Origin: a virus
Length of the DNA stretch: 33,634 nt
Reading direction: 5' to 3' (one strand)
Virus record (IMG/VR): IMGVR_UViG_3300006751_000064
Location: 1 to 33,634 of that record
A model generated the notes under the pieces. It was not told the DNA's origin, ran no database searches, and saw nothing but the letters and a program-made list of their open reading frames with translations. Positions 33,475-33,634 of this stretch are shown in pieces. A program made the translations under genes and the position numbers. Position 1 is the stretch's first letter; the number at the start of each line of letters is the position of its first letter.

Positions 33475-33634
33475 ATGTCGGACCAGTTACCGTCACTCGA
33501 TGATCTACTCGAAGAGAGTAAACTTCCATCAGTAGACGATTTTATAAAAGAAGAAGATTTACCTTCGATTGACGACTTCGTTAACGAGGAAGATACTTAT
33601 TCACAGAAAGATAAAGAACTTAAGAAAACTAATA
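33475..33634 (+). CDS. Acidic repeat protein, 3' end missing
   Basis: An open frame that runs off the window after 53 residues. After MSDQ come three consecutive 12-residue units, LPSLDDLLEESK, LPSVDDFIKEED and LPSIDDFVNEED, then a polar lysine-rich stretch. The units share LPS-(L/V/I)-DD-(L/F). There is no Shine-Dalgarno before the ATG. In T4 the next gene would be the large terminase gp17, but nothing here resembles its N-terminus. I think similar acidic openings occur in large structural or hypothetical proteins next to the terminase genes of cyanophages, but this is only recollection. Function is left open. Confidence 0.65.
   Translation, partial: MSDQLPSLDDLLEESKLPSVDDFIKEEDLPSIDDFVNEEDTYSQKDKELKKTN

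Noticed and set aside
33437-33475. Weak hairpin GGGA/TCCC and palindrome AAAGTACTTT after gp16
   Set aside because: Only a 4-bp stem and no proper T-run; too weak to call a terminator or operator.
33475-33634. Start of the large terminase gp17
   Set aside because: Position would fit, but the acidic LPSxDD repeats do not resemble the gp17 N-terminus and no ATPase motif is reached before the window ends.

Overview
The window looks like part of the genome of a T4-like marine myovirus, most likely a cyanophage of Prochlorococcus or Synechococcus. The evidence is T4-type morphogenesis genes in T4 order (gp25, gp6, gp7-like, gp8, then gp13, gp14, gp15, gp16), late-promoter octamers of the NATAAATA type, low GC (roughly a third), and marine-phage features such as a DUF4815 virion protein, a YHYH domain and small 2-oxoglutarate oxygenases. 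A related pelagiphage cannot be excluded. Every gene I support is on the + strand, and I see no host metabolic gene, integrase, tRNA or CRISPR array.

Region 1 (1-874) holds five tiny tightly packed genes of unknown function (45-63 aa), typical of the early or accessory part of such phages. Region 2 (875-1822) is the most unusual part. Two control regions carry two near-ideal sigma-70 promoters and at least seven copies or half-copies of a composite repeat (CACACAGT joined to TTTTCCACA; the second half matches a DnaA box). They lie around three more tiny genes at 1207-1368, 1499-1642 and 1639-1773. Region 3 (1823-4688) has two 2OG-Fe(II) oxygenase-like proteins around a small conserved-looking protein, a GT-A type glycosyltransferase, four tiny genes, and an intrinsic terminator whose stem contains a late-promoter-like word.

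Region 4 (4689-33634) is the virion module. A late promoter at 4696 precedes gp25, gp6 and a 4242-residue gp7-like wedge protein with a YHYH domain. A second, at 19813, precedes gp8, a 2551-residue DUF4815 protein, an 82-residue coiled-coil protein and a 128-residue beta protein. A third, at 29686, precedes neck genes gp13 and gp14. A fourth, at 31993, precedes gp15 (tail terminator), gp16 (small terminase) and the start of an acidic repeat protein cut by the window end.

The genes of region 4 would together build the baseplate wedges, neck, tail terminus and packaging machine. Two short sequence modules recur across several of these otherwise unrelated structural proteins: a G-x-GY-xx-P beta unit and a GDE/RG/H unit. 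The gp14 neck protein carries a large insertion of the first. All functional calls come from reading the sequence and from remembered families; no search was run.
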